Source: Piromyces finnis
Taxonomy: Eukaryota > Neocallimastigomycota > Neocallimastigomycetes > Neocallimastigales > Neocallimastigaceae
Length of the DNA stretch: 64,000 nt
Reading direction: 5' to 3'
Assembly (NCBI GenBank): GCA_002104945.1
Contig: MCFH01000055.1
Location: forward strand, 124,001 to 188,000
In this document: positions 1 through 12,598 of the stretch, piece by piece
How positions within the stretch are numbered: the first letter of the stretch is position 1
How the letters are laid out: each line of letters starts with the position of its first letter
The notes under the pieces: generated by a model
The model's input: only the letters and a program-made list of their open reading frames with translations
Database searches by the model: none
What the model was told of the DNA's origin: nothing
Program-made: the position numbers and the translations under genes

Positions 1-179
1 ATGTTATATTTATTTATGTTATACGATTTTTGATTAATATTTTAAATACTTATTTTTATTTTTAAACATATTCACATTTAAGAAATGATTTTTATTTTTT
101 ATTTTTGTAAAATTATTTTGAATATATAATAATGGTTTTTGATGCTTTATAAAAAATTAATATAAATCTAAGATTATAT

Positions 180-651
180 TTATTCTTCTTTTATTTCATT
201 TTCCCAACAACGAATAGTATTATCATCTGAGGCAGAAACTAATAGGTTTTTTGTTGGATGCCATGCAACACTATTAACTGAAGCTGTATGTCCTGATAAC
301 GAACTAATTAAGCATCCCTTTTTACGATTCCAAATATATACCTTATAATCTTTCATAATATTTTTTTAACAATATTAATTAATAAAATTAAAAAAAAAAA
401 AAAAAAAGAAAAAATATAAATATTATAAAAAATAAAATAAAATATTTTAAAGTTATTGAATTCAAAGAATATTATTAATGTAATATGTTGATTGTATATT
501 TTGATTAGTCATTAATCTACCTTCACTTCCACTGGCTATAAAAGTTTGGTTTAAACCACCAAAACAAGATCGTATAACAAATCTTCCTTGTTTTTGCCCA
601 GAATATTTTTGCACAATTCGTTGTTCTTCTAAATCCCATAAATGAATTTCC

Positions 652-694
<43 letters not shown>

Positions 695-2143
695 TTTTAA
701 ATAAAAAATAATTAATAAATAAATTATATTAATAATAAATTTATATTTTTATTATTTTAGCGGATGAAATTTATATAAATTTTCATTTTAAATAAAAATA
801 TTTTTATTAATGATAAACATTACCTGTATAGCACGTAAATTAAGAAGAGCATATCTTGAATCATTGGATAAATATAATGATGTGATAAAATCAGTTTCTT
901 GTATTGAACTTTTTTATAATAACCATTATAATTTACACCATTTTATAATTATAATAAGTTTATATAAATAAAAAAATGTATTAATATTATAATATTAATG
1001 CCATTTTACATTCTGATATTGTAATGATTTTATAAAATATTTCTATATCAATTTTATATAAGTTACTTTATTTCATCTCCTGTTTCAACATTAAAAATTC
1101 GGATTTTCTTTTCATAACAGATAGTAACTAAACGAGTTCCATCTTTAGAAATGGCTATATCTGTAACTCTTGAACTTGGATATTGATGTAATATTTTTCC
1201 ATCTACATTCTATTATGTTAGTTTTTATGTATTATTTATTTTATTTATTAATATTTAATATTGTTAAATATATATATATATATATATAAAATTTAAGCAA
1301 ATATTAAAATATTACCCATAAATATAAACATTTATCTAAACTTCCAGATACAAACTTAGTACCACATGGTAGCCAAGCACAAGAAGTTACACCTTCAGTA
1401 TGTTCTTCATATGTATGAATTAAGCTTTCATTCTATAATTTATAATAATTATTAATTTATGTAGTATTATAATATTATAATTAATTTTTATACATCAACA
1501 AATTTGAAAATAATAACTTACAATTATATCCCACAATTTAATAGTTTTATCATTTGAACATGTTAAAAGTTGGGTTCCATCTGGGCTCCAATACATATTT
1601 GATATCGCATCAGTATGACCATATAATCTATATTTTAATTGGAAAGACTTTTAATTGCAATAAAATTAATATATAAATATTAAATAATTTTAATTAAAAT
1701 AATGATTTCTTTATTTTAAATGTATTTAGTGTTTAATATTTTTATTTTATTTACTGTAGTATCCCATATAATGGTAGTGGAATCTTTTGAACCTGATGCT
1801 AGATATTTACCGTTAGGTGAAAAACAAACATTCCATACTTCATCACTGTGTCCATTTAATATATGTGTTGTCACCTTTGGTAGATTTTCTCTATTATTTA
1901 TTTATATTTTGAAAAAAAAAAAAAAAAATTAATATAATCTTTCTTAAAATCCAAATAATAATTATTATATAATATAAAATATATCCCATTTACAAACCTC
2001 AAACATTTATGATCTGTGAATAATGAAATTAATTTTTCATTTGTATTATGATATAAACAATTCATCTTTTGAAATTGAAGAGATTGTTCTACTAAAGTTT
2101 CAAGACGGTGCTTAGGTATCATTACAGATGGCGATATATATTC

Positions 2144-2175
<32 letters not shown>

Positions 2176-3382
2176 ATTTTATTAATGAAATCAAAAATTT
2201 ATCATAAAAAAAAAAAAAAAACTTATAAAATTATAACTATTCTAATTATTTTAATTTTCAAACTTAAAAACATAAGGTTGATAAATGATATTTAAAAAAA
2301 AAATTACTTTGAAGTTCATTTAATAAAGTATTACGGGATTCTAAATTATTCCACTTTGCTCTTTTTTTTATATCTTCAATATTTGTACACATTAAATAAC
2401 TTTTAGTTTGCATAATATATACCAGATAAATATATATTTGTATATAATAATGTATAATTTGTTTATACGATAAACAAAAATTAATATTTTTATAATATAT
2501 AATAAAATATATAAATAGTATTATTAAAATTATGGTTACTTCGAAAGTTCATATAATTTATTTAAATTGACTTGCAATGGCGTTAATTCTTTTCTTAAAA
2601 CAATTAGAGCTTTATTGACATTTCCATGTTCTAGTAATTCAAGATATTTTTGTTGTCGAATTAGGAAAAGACATTGCTTTTATATTACAATAAAATATTT
2701 TTTACATAGTAAATAAGGAATATAATATTAGTATTTTTTTCTTAAATAATTAATGTAAATATACTATTAATATATATTCTTAATTAAATATATTACATTT
2801 ATTTTATTATCCTTTATCTCTAAACAACATAGTAAACTCTCAGCCATTTTCCAATCACCATCAAATATACTTTCCCGAAATTTAATCATATTTGGTTCTT
2901 CATATATAATACCACTTTCTTTTTCTAACATATTTGCAGTCTGACTGTTTTTAAAATTAATTTCAAATTATTTAAATATACATATATTTAAAAAATAATA
3001 ATAATAATAACAATAATAACAATAATAATGTTAAACGATGTGATATTAAGATAGATAAATATATATATATTTATATATATATTGGACTAAATATAGTTTT
3101 TTAAATTTCAATATTTATTGAAATTTCTAAATAGTTAATTACATAAACTTAATTATTATTTTAATTAGCTATTTTTTAATATTTTAGTAATAATAGTAAA
3201 GAAAATAGATTTTTGAATTAAGTAATAAGTAATAATAATAATAATATATACTTATATCCATGCTCTCTTAATGCTTGTGAAATTAATCTAAAAAATTCAT
3301 CTTTTTTAATTAAACTATTTGGACTTAGAAATTTTATATTACAGTCTTCATCATCTTTAGATAATGGTCGTTCAATAGACAT
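180..3382 (-). CDS. WDR26/GID7-like LisH-CTLH WD40 protein, 12 exons
   Basis: This is a subunit of the GID/CTLH E3 ubiquitin ligase, WDR26 in animals and Gid7 in yeast. Exons on the minus strand, in transcript order, are 3382-3252, 2944-2797, 2676-2540, 2399-2308, 2142-1998, 1890-1755, 1647-1522, 1432-1316, 1209-1067, 908-824, 650-521 and 349-180. All junctions are GT-AG and phases match throughout, giving 1560 nt and 519 residues with a TAA stop. The N-terminus has a LisH segment (FFRLISQALREHGYNQTANM) and a CTLH/CRA part with QKYLELLEHG and YLMC. KHRLETLVEQSLQFQKMNCL then matches the WDR26 segment before the propeller. WD40 blades follow, including GSKDSTTIIW, WSPDGTQLL, SGSEDYKVYIWN and SASDDNTIRCWE at the very end. 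I used the ATG at 3382; an in-frame ATG at 3421 would add 13 residues. One intron (about 655-693) holds an ATT microsatellite. Confidence 0.9.
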
Positions 3383-5701
3383 TTTTTTGGTATGAAAGTA
3401 ATGAAAATTGTAATTAGGCAAAATTTGGTTTTTTATTATTATTACTATTATTATTATGCTTTTAATTTATTATATAATTTTAATTATTTGTATTATACTA
3501 CAAATGTTTACTAAACAATTAATAGTATATTCAATATTTAAATAATGGATGATTTTGCTAATATAAAATTTATGTAGGTTATTTTTGAATATTCGCTTAA
3601 AAATAATAAAAAATAAAACTATTATGTAATATGAACAGATGATTTTTATTTTTTTATTTTATTATTATTATTATTATTTTATTTATTTTCTGATACAAAT
3701 TTTTCTTATTATCAATAATGAATAATTATTTTTTTTTAATATTTTTAATTGTGTTTATTAAAGTATATAATTATTAAAAAAAAATAAAAAATAATTGATT
3801 CAATATTATTATTTTTTTTTCATTTTCCAGTATGTTAATGTTATATAATTTAAAGTTTATTCATATTAAAAACTTTTATAAATAAGAAAAGAAAATAAAA
3901 AAATAAAATAAAAAAAAAGAATTTAGCATTTGAAAATTAAAATTATCTTTAAAATACAAAAAAAAAAAAGAGTAAAATTTAATTATGCCATATGATATAA
4001 ATAAAAAACAATATTAAATTAAATTTTTTAAAAAAAAATATTAAAAATAGTTATATAAAATATATATTATTCATTATATAATTTTTTACATTATAAAAAA
4101 AGAAAAAGTATAATAAACAGCTTCTGAATTAAATAATTAATATATATATAATTATAGAAAATAAATTAAATTCTAATTTAATATATAAATATTTAAAAGC
4201 AATATAAAATAAACATAAAAATTACAATATTTTTTTCAATATAAATGTTATAATATGTATGTAAAAAAAATTATCACTTTATCATTTAAACTTTATTTCT
4301 CCAAAGAGAATTTAACAGAATTCTTTTACATTAATATAATACAATAATAATGATTGGTTGAAACAATACAATAAATTACACTTACAATAAGTAAAATGTA
4401 TTATGTTAAAGGATAAAAATTAAATACTTAACAAAACTAAAATAAGCAATACATTAAAATTCATGAATGTAATTAAATGTAATGTAATTTAAAGCAAATA
4501 ACTTTATGAAACTTTATAAATTATAAGGAAATATTGATTAAAAATGATGTTTTGAAATGTTATATTATTTATTTAAAATCTAGAATATTTTTTTTTTAAT
4601 ATTAATAAATGAAAAGTTACATTAAATAAATATTAACAATTCAGGTGTTGTTTTCAAGTTAATCTTATAAATAAAATTTATTGATTATTTATAATAATGC
4701 AAAAATAGAAAAAAATGTCTTTGGTTATATTTATCCAGAGGTATTTTTACCATTATTCTTCCTGAAAACTCAATCAAATATTTTGACATAACTATTCAAA
4801 ATCATCGGGAATTATTAGATTTAATAAATTTATACTATAAAATTTAAATTTCAGTACCTTCCTTTGCATGGAAAATTGAGTATCTATAAATAATATTTTG
4901 TTGTTGTCTAGATATTATTAATAATTGAACAAGTTAATTTATTTTTTTTTTCATTAAATAATTTATGTTAAAATAAGTTTTGATCACGTTATTTCATTAT
5001 TATTTTAATTTATTCTATGTAATTATTAATATTCAAAATTTGTTAATAATTAAAGTTTTTATTTATTATCTATAATACAAACAAAACTATAACTACATTG
5101 ATATATGAAAAATGTATTTAAAATTGTACCGCTATTATTTGTAACCTTAATCATATATAATTTTTAAATAATAAAATTGATTTATTTTTTAAAAAAATTA
5201 AAATTTAACATCAAAAAGTATATATAATATATACCAAAAAAAAATATTATATATAACTGAAAAATTAATAGCGATTATTCATTTCAATAAAATTAAAAGG
5301 TTTTTATTTCAAAACTATATATATATACTCTATTATGAATATTAAAAATAATATTTTATATTCAAAAAATATTACTAAATATTTATATACAATATTTTAT
5401 ATATATCTATTTGAAGATTAATGAATTATTGAAATTGAATTAAATGTAAGAATGAAAATAAAGTTGATTATTAAAAGAGTTAATTATATAAATAGTTGAA
5501 TGAAAAGAATATGTTTATAATATATATTCTGTTTTTTATTTACTTATCTAAATATAGAAAATAGTATTACGATGTTTTATATATTATATAGAAATATTTT
5601 TTTTAATTTTGTTATTTATGTACAATTTTAATCATCTTTCAGTTTTTTTTTTTCTTAAAAGAAAAAAAAAAAAAAAAGGTTTAATATGTTTAATTTATAT
5701 T
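3383..5701. other. Intergenic A+T-rich DNA, no gene seen
   Basis: About 2.3 kb of A/T homopolymers and short ATT/TAA runs with stops in every frame. It lies between the start of the WDR26-like gene and the end of the next minus-strand gene. I see no exon-like stretch, RNA gene or repeat other than simple sequence. Confidence 0.7.
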
Positions 5702-6034
5702 TCAAATTCTTTCTCCTTTTGTATTTTTATTTGATTTATTCCCAATTTCTAAATCGTATGTAGATTGCAATTTATTTGAGGAGCGTTTTTTATAACGTTT
5801 TATTAATATAATTATGATTATTAATAATATAAGAATTAAAGTAATAAAGATTATTATTAATGTCCAATTAGTTGAATTGGCTTTTCTACTGTTTCCGTCA
5901 TTTATTTCAGGATTCTTTTCTTCTGTATGACTAAATACTTTATTTCCGAAATTTGGAAGAGTTTTGTTATATATGTTTTCGTTAATATTGGTATTATCTT
6001 GGGAAGGAATTGTATTAACTACAGAATTATCCAT
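5702..6034 (-). CDS. Small single-pass membrane protein, unknown function
   Basis: I do not recognise a named family. The 110-residue product has no signal peptide. About 55 polar, Asn-rich residues are followed by a strongly hydrophobic Ile/Leu segment (roughly residues 57-79, NWTLIIIFITLILILLII...) and a basic stop-transfer KRYKKRSS. A short tail ends in KGERI. The basic cluster after the membrane segment predicts a cytosolic C-terminus and an outside N-terminus. The architecture is that of the three larger genes at 7098, 13352 and 16566 on the same strand, but the tail is much shorter and lacks their QPIM[IV]DPQF motif. It may be a truncated or minimal member. The stop is TGA, followed two codons later by TAA. 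The ATG is the first in frame. Confidence 0.6.
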   Translation of the reverse strand: MDNSVVNTIPSQDNTNINENIYNKTLPNFGNKVFSHTEEKNPEINDGNSRKANSTNWTLIIIFITLILILLIIIIILIKRYKKRSSNKLQSTYDLEIGNKSNKNTKGERI

Positions 6035-7097
6035 TATAAAAATTTAAAATTATAATAATTTCAATAATTGTTTTTCTCTCTTTATTCTTATTTATTTATA
6101 TGTAATATTCTTTCTTCAATACTATCAAATGAATATATTTTTATTTCTACTAGAATTAAAATTTAATTTCAGTAACTTTTTTATTTTATTTTATTTTATT
6201 TATTTATTTATACAATATTCATTTAATTAAAGTCTTAATTATTATTGGTTCCTATGTTATTAAATTTAATTTTTTTTTCTATTAAAAAAAGGAAATAAAA
6301 CAATAACTTTTCGTATATATTTATTCAAATTTGGTAATAAAAAAAATTATAAAATTTGTTTTAATCCTATTTACATTATTACTTATTATTTATTGTTATA
6401 CTATTACAAGTCTATTCTACATAAAAGTTTTATTTATTTTAAAAAAAAAAAAATATTTATTCATTAATTTCATATATAAATATGTAATCATTTTAATTTT
6501 TAAAAAAATAAAAAATTAAAAAAATTATTATTACATTTTTGTAAATTTTGTAAATAAAATAAAAAAATAATTATATAAAATGGATTATTCCTTCACAAAA
6601 TTGAAGGTTTTAATAATTCATTTTTTCTTTCTTCCTTGTTATTAATCTTATGATTGTCATTATTTATATTTTAAATTTTATTTTATTTTATTGATATTAC
6701 TATTATTTACATTAAAAAAAAAAAAAATAAAATAATAAAATAAAATACCACTATTAATGTAAAATAAATAATTTATTTTATTCCTTATACTACTAATATA
6801 TTCTATAGTTTAAACATTACATTGACTTTAATATATATTTCACTAATTTTTTTTTCAAATACATTCACTTAAATATCTAAAATAAAATAAATAATTTAAA
6901 AAAAAATTATTATTAATGAAATTTCAATTATTTTATATAAATTTAATAACGAAGAGTACTATATTTGATATTAATTTGTGATAATGAATTAATAAATTCT
7001 TTAAATTTTTTTTTCAATCATTATTATATTTTATAATTCAGACCTTCAATATTATATTTTAATCTTTATATCAATTTTTAATAAATGTATATTTAGA
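6035..7097. other. Intergenic A+T-rich DNA
   Basis: About 1 kb between two minus-strand membrane-protein genes. It holds only homopolymers and low-complexity A+T. An open frame at about 6331-6519 is A/T noise with no ATG-led, protein-like composition. Confidence 0.65.
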
Positions 7098-7944
7098 CTA
7101 TATATTAATAAGAATAGAATTTGTATCATTATTTGTTGTAAATATATTATTTATATTACTTTGGTTATCAGCACAATACGAATTATTTCCAAAAATGTCA
7201 TCTACGGATTGGATTTCATTTGTGGATGAATAATGGGAAATACTGTAAGCTTGACTATGTGGTTTTTGAGGCATTTGGGGAACACTTATATTTTCAAATT
7301 GAGGATCAATCATAATTGGTTGTTGATTATGAATGTAATGAGATGAATATGAAGAAGTCGATGCTAATGTTGGAGATCGATACACATGTTGTATTGGGTT
7401 TTCTGGAACTGCTGGGTTTTTATATTTTAATCTGCCTAATGTATTGATATATTCTTGGAAACATTCAGTTGGGCTTTTATCATCATCAATAGTCATTCTA
7501 GGTAACGAATAATTTAAATCTAATTTATGCGTAGGATAAGTTGGATTAAAACCATTAAGATAAGGTGCTCTATTTTTTCTTTTTTTTCTTTTATAAATAA
7601 ATATTACTGAGGCCACAATAGCAACAACGACAACAATAATTATTGGGAAAACAAAAGAACCCTTAGATTTATTATCTTTTATATTATTACTATTATTATT
7701 ATCAATATTAATGTTACTATTATTATTTTTGGTGGCATCGATTCCATTTATATCTATTTTATTATTATCTTTGGTATCAATATTTGTGTTGTTAGAAGTT
7801 ATAACATTATTTTTTGTATTACTATCATTATTGTTGCTCTTATCATTTGTACTAGTAATAGCATTTTTGACTTTTTTAGCTTCATTATCATTACTTGCAT
7901 TATCATTATTATTATTGTCTCCATTTTTGTTGTTGTTGTTGTTG

Positions 7945-8000
<56 letters not shown>

Positions 8001-8342
8001 TTCAGAAGGAATATTATTATTTATTCCTACCTTATTACTTTGTTGTTGAAATGATGGTTGGAATCCATTCATTCCATCATATTTATTATTTGATGTAGGA
8101 GGAAATTGATTGTTATTATTTTGGATGTTTGAATTTTGGAAATTATTATTTAACCAAGAAGGATTTGAATCAGGATGATTAAATTGTTGATTTTGGTTAA
8201 AATTTTGATTTTGTCCATATTGTTGATTTTGGTTAAAATTTTGGTTTTGCCCATATTGCTGATTTTGATTATATTGTTGATTTTGATTATATTGTTGATT
8301 TTGATTATATTGTTGATTCCAAAAATTAGGAGGATTATTCAT
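7098..8342 (-). CDS. Asn/Gln-rich single-pass membrane protein with prion-like N-terminus
   Basis: Function is unknown. The 414 residues start with a Q/N/Y repeat region (residues about 8-54, units such as YNQNQQ and YGQNQNFNQNQ). Asn-rich sequence with an uninterrupted poly-Asn run (about 115-138) follows. There is one membrane segment at about 229-250 (SFVFPIIIVVVVAIVASVIF), then KRKKRKNR and a roughly 160-residue polar tail. The tail carries QPIMIDPQF (341-349), nearly identical to a motif in the product at 13352-14533. There is no signal peptide. The positive-inside rule predicts the N-terminal prion-like part outside and the tail in the cytosol. The coding strand is shown by continuous ATG-to-TAA coding and by the ordered architecture. 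The open frames opposite are mirror images of poly-Asn codons. Role as a surface or sensor protein is speculation. Confidence 0.75.
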
Positions 8343-8909
8343 TGTGATTATTATATATAATTATTAAATATTTTTAAATTTTTTTAATTATTAATAAATG
8401 AAAACGTATTTCTTATTATTTTTCCTTTTCTCATTTAATGTTCCTTTTTATTTAATAATTTTTACGATTCTATTATTTTTTTTTTATAATTTCATGTTAA
8501 ATTACTATCAACTATTATTTCTAATTTTTTTTTTTTTAAAAAAAAAAAAAAGAGGAAGTAACATTGTTTTATCTCATAATATGGTTTATTTTTGAACAGT
8601 AATTTCTATAGAATTTCTATGATTATTATAAAATATATTATTTTTTAAAGTTTGATATAATATTAATTTTGGTAGAAACAATCTCCATTTTTTTCATACA
8701 ATTAATTAAATATCACTTTAATTTAATATTTTCATCATATTATCTACATAATCTATATAATGAATAATATTAATATTTTAATATATTATTTTATAATCAT
8801 GAGTAATCCAATGAAAAAATAGATACATTGTGTAATTGTCTAATAACGAAAGCTGAATGGAAAAATAGGATATTAAAAGCAATATATTTGATGATAATAT
8901 ACAAGTTAC

Positions 8910-8977
<68 letters not shown>

Positions 8978-9593
8978 ACAATATAATTATATTTAAAAAA
9001 GTTAATTTCAATTTTTTTTATAGATATTTAATAATTAATAGTATTTATAATTATACAATTCCTTAAACCTTGTTTTTTCTTTTTTAATAAATAATAAAAA
9101 AATAATAACAAAAATAAAAAAATAATAAAATAAAATAAACGATTTAAAAACTATTTTTATAAATTTAATGTAACATGAATATCTTTTTTTCAAGGTTTAA
9201 GGAGAAAAAAAATATATATAATAATATTTTTATTCAAAACAAATATTAAAATTTAAACAAATAATATCTATTAAGAATTTTATTACTATTAAAGTTTGAA
9301 CTTTTATTATTAATCTTTTTTTTTTTTTTAATTATACAATTAATAATAATTAATTACATTTTATGATATTATATTATATATTTATTTTCAACTATTTTCT
9401 ATCTATATTATAATAATTTATTATTGTATTTAAATAATTATCTCATGAATAATTATATATGTAAGAATATGAAATACTATCTATATTGTTTAAATTTTTG
9501 TATTCAGTATTTTAAAAATATACATTTTCTTAATTTACATATATTAATTTATCATATTCATATTTATTTAATATTACATATTTTAGAAAAATC
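8343..9593. other. Intergenic A+T-rich DNA with an AAT microsatellite
   Basis: This stretch separates the Asn/Gln-rich gene from the inverted-repeat element at 9594. It contains homopolymers and an AAT trinucleotide run at about 8911-8971. I see no coding exon. Confidence 0.65.
8911..8971. repeat. (AAT)n microsatellite
   Basis: About 20 tandem AAT units, pure except at the ends. Confidence 0.9.
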
Positions 9594-9958
9594 AAATATA
9601 TAATGCAAATATTTGATTTTTTATTCTTTTTTTTTAATTATTTTAATTGCCTTAAAAATTTCTTTGTATATAAATTCTCCCATAGTCTTTATTTTAGTTG
9701 TCTTTCTACAAAAACCTGTAAATATTACTTTATCCTAAAGAGTTTTCTTTAATAATAGATTGATATTTTGCTTTATTAAATAGTTTTTATTCAATTTCAT
9801 CATTAATAAGAAATGTCTCTTAGCTCATTATTAAATCCCCAAAGAAATTTTCATATATATAATATTTCAAATGGAATATTAGATATACATAATTATTCTT
9901 TTTTTTTAAAATAATTAAAAAAAAAGAATAAAAAATCAAATATTTGCATTATATATTT
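9594..9958. repeat. Perfect 53-bp terminal inverted repeats flanking about 259 bp
   Basis: The left arm 9594-9646 and the right arm 9906-9958 are exact reverse complements over 53 bp, including a 9-nt T/A run and the core ATGCAAATATTTGAT. The spacer (9647-9905) has no coding potential that I can see. Size and structure resemble a non-autonomous DNA transposon (MITE). No clear target-site duplication is visible, so a simple palindromic duplication is also possible. It ends about 160 bp beyond the 3' end of the LRR gene at 10120. Confidence 0.6.
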
Positions 9959-10119
9959 TTTAAATTGCTTGAACTTAAGAATTATTCAAGAATTGGGCTT
10001 GAAGATATTCTTATTACAGAGACTGTTCACTTTTCATTAATAATTATTATTAGTTCATTAAAAGGTTTTATTTTTTTTAAAAAAAAAAAAAAAACTTTTT
10101 AATATCTCATCGACCCTTT

Positions 10120-11367
10120 TCACCATATATCTATTTTTAAATTCTTATTAAAATTATTATTTGATTGTAATATAGATTCACTTCTTAAACTTTCTTGATT
10201 TTTATCTATATTTAACAGTTTTAGATTTGGAATACATTCAATGACATCTGGTCATTTTTGTAAAGAACGATTTCCAATAAGAGATAACTCCTTTAAATTT
10301 AATAATCTACCTAGTTCATTTGGCAAAGTACTTATATTATTGTTGGAAAGATCCAACTTTTTTAAATTTTTTAATTTTTCTATATCCCTTGGAAGATCAG
10401 TGATTCTAAGTTTTTTCAATATTAAGTATTTTAGATTTTTTAAATTCCATATTTCTGATGGCAAACTTTCAAAATTCTGGTCTCTAATAGAAAGAATTTT
10501 TAAATGTGGAACCTTCGATAGAAATATCGACAATTGTTTTATTCTCTTTTGTTTGATCAATAATTTTTTCCTTTTCTTTTCTTCTTCTTTTTGTAACTCT
10601 CTTTTTATTCTTTGTCTCGTTAATTCTCGTCTGTTTTTAGTCATAAATAGATCTTCTATGTGTAACTGCCTCATTTCATCAATTTTTACATCTTTCTTTA
10701 TATTCCTTTTTTCTTTTATTGATTCTATAGTGATACTAATATACAATTCTTTTAAATTTTGAAAATTTAAAGATGACACATCTTCTAAATGTTTAGCCTT
10801 TATTATTAATTTTTCAACATTCGAAAAATCGGTGTTTTTTTTTAAAATTTCTTTATCTTCCAGTGAATTTATAAGATTCAAGTCCTTCTTTTGGCATATA
10901 TTTAAAAATATATTTTGTTGAGTTTGTTGAGCTATTAAAGAAAATTCATTATTCTTCGACTTAATCTTTTTTTTTAAACTTAAATTAAAAACTTTTTTCA
11001 TATTTGAATATTGATTTATCGCTGGATAAACTTGTTTTTTTAAATTAAATATTGGTAACCTTCTTCTGTAATAAAGAGCATCTGGTATATCTAAATCAAT
11101 AAATGAATCTTGACTTGAATCATTCAATTGACTTGTCTCTAAAGAAGTATTTGAATTTTGAGTTATATTATCTTTATTCTTAATATTATCGCTAATACAG
11201 AGTTCATGGCAATTATGAACATTTCTTATAATATGAGAAATATTGTAAGCCTCATCTTCTGAATTATTTTTATTCTTTCTACATAAAAGCTGTGAGGATT
11301 CTAACAATAGATTTTTACAGTTATAAATACTATTAGAATATTTTTGAAATTGAAGATTATCACACAT
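10120..11367 (-). CDS. Leucine-rich repeat protein with an in-frame TGA near the C-terminus
   Basis: The uninterrupted frame runs from the ATG at 11367 to a TGA at 10254-10252 (371 residues). It then stays open in the same frame for 43 more codons to a second TGA at 10122-10120. The N-terminal 270 residues are polar, with a basic coiled-coil-like stretch near residues 240-280 (RIKRELQKEEEKKRKK). LRRs of the LxxLxLxxNxxxxLP type occupy about 285-370, for example LKNLKKLDLSNNNISTLPNE. After the first TGA the sequence continues as LRR-like PDVIECIPNLKLLNIDKN. The stop falls where this motif commonly has Trp before PDVI, so TGG to TGA is the simplest change. It may be a nonsense allele, a sequencing error or stop readthrough (the next base is C). 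Cytosolic LRR scaffold is the likely role; partner unknown. Confidence 0.7.
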
Positions 11368-12053
11368 TCTAACATATAAATTTTTATTTTGAAAGTTATA
11401 TTATAAATATAGCAATATTTTATTTTATATACATATACTAATTTACTCTTTACTCCATATGTTTATTCTATTTATTTATTTATTTTTCTTAAGTAGCTAA
11501 TAATATTTTCATATTTTTTATATATATTTTATTTTAATCCCTAAATTATTAAGGTTAAAATGATATTTCTCTTTTTAATTGAAAACAATTTGATAAAAAC
11601 TAATTAATAAAATAATAAAATAATTAAAAAAAAAAAAAAAAGGAGAAAATGAAAATAAAAGATTTTTATATATATAAAACATAAAGCATATTTCCTCTTT
11701 AATTATTTTTTTGGACAATTCTTTTTTTTTTTTTACATTTATCTTTACCATCATGAGCTTTAACCAATCACTTATTGGAAAATTTTAAATATTTTTAAAA
11801 AATAATAATTAAAAATATTTAAAATAACGAAACGAAAATAATAAAAGTATAAAAGTATATTGTATTATTAGACATTATATATATATATATATCTTTATTA
11901 TAAATTCAATATTATTTGTTATTACATAATAAATAGAAAAATGTTAAATAATAAATAAAGCATTTTTCAATTCAGTTCATATTTTCATTGTCTATTTAAT
12001 AAATAATTAAAAATATAGTAAAAATTATTATTGGATAATAGATATAGTAAATC
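11368..12053. other. Intergenic A+T-rich DNA
   Basis: Presumed 5' flank of the LRR gene, up to the target site of the first SINE-like insertion. Only homopolymer and simple A+T sequence is visible. Confidence 0.6.
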
Positions 12054-12066
12054 ATCTTAATTTCAT
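12054..12066 (+). repeat. Left target-site duplication of SINE-like copy 1
   Basis: The 13 bp ATCTTAATTTCAT is repeated exactly at 12649-12661, after the poly-A tail. Confidence 0.9.
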
Positions 12067-12598
12067 GTCGTTCCAGTTTTTATCCTGGTTGTTAAGGCGT
12101 TGCCTTAGTATACATAAGGCTTCTGGTTCGACCCCGCAGATGTCAGTGCCTGTGGATTTTCCCACTGGGTTTGCCATGGGTTGGGTTATGATATTCAGGT
12201 AAGTATAAATGAACTTTCTAATTTACTACTATGATAATAACACTCGTCTAGCCGGCCTGAGAGGGTCTAGTGTACATGGTACATTCCAAATTAGAACTTA
12301 ATAAGTGGTGACTTAGGCTATGCCAAAAACACATAATATTCCTTAATCAATTTAAGTGTAAACATTAGGGGGCGGTTGACACGTGATCAAATTGACTATA
12401 AGAGGCTTAGCATTGTAGTTGTGAAATATCGTACAACGACATGCATCTAATGTACATGGATTAAGTGAGCGTCGAAGCTGAAGAAACAGTATGACAGACC
12501 AGGAGGGTCACAACCACCTAGCAATAGGAATGAGCCAACGTTTCTCTAAGAACCACCATTGGAGCTAACTCTGATCGATGGGAGAAATGCACTCGGAA

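Noticed and set aside
7711-8098. Open frames antisense to the Asn-rich gene (poly-Leu and poly-Tyr products)
   Set aside because: They are mirror readings of AAT/AAC repeats; composition is absurd and no gene-like start or domain is present.
10252-10254. Alternative genetic code with TGA as Trp
   Set aside because: Trp is encoded by TGG throughout the other genes, the 5702 gene appears to end at TGA, and no other internal TGA was met in the genes I rebuilt.
12067-12140. Functional tRNA gene at the SINE-like head
   Set aside because: No complete acceptor stem or good T-stem pairing, and three identical copies sit in a longer poly-A-tailed unit.
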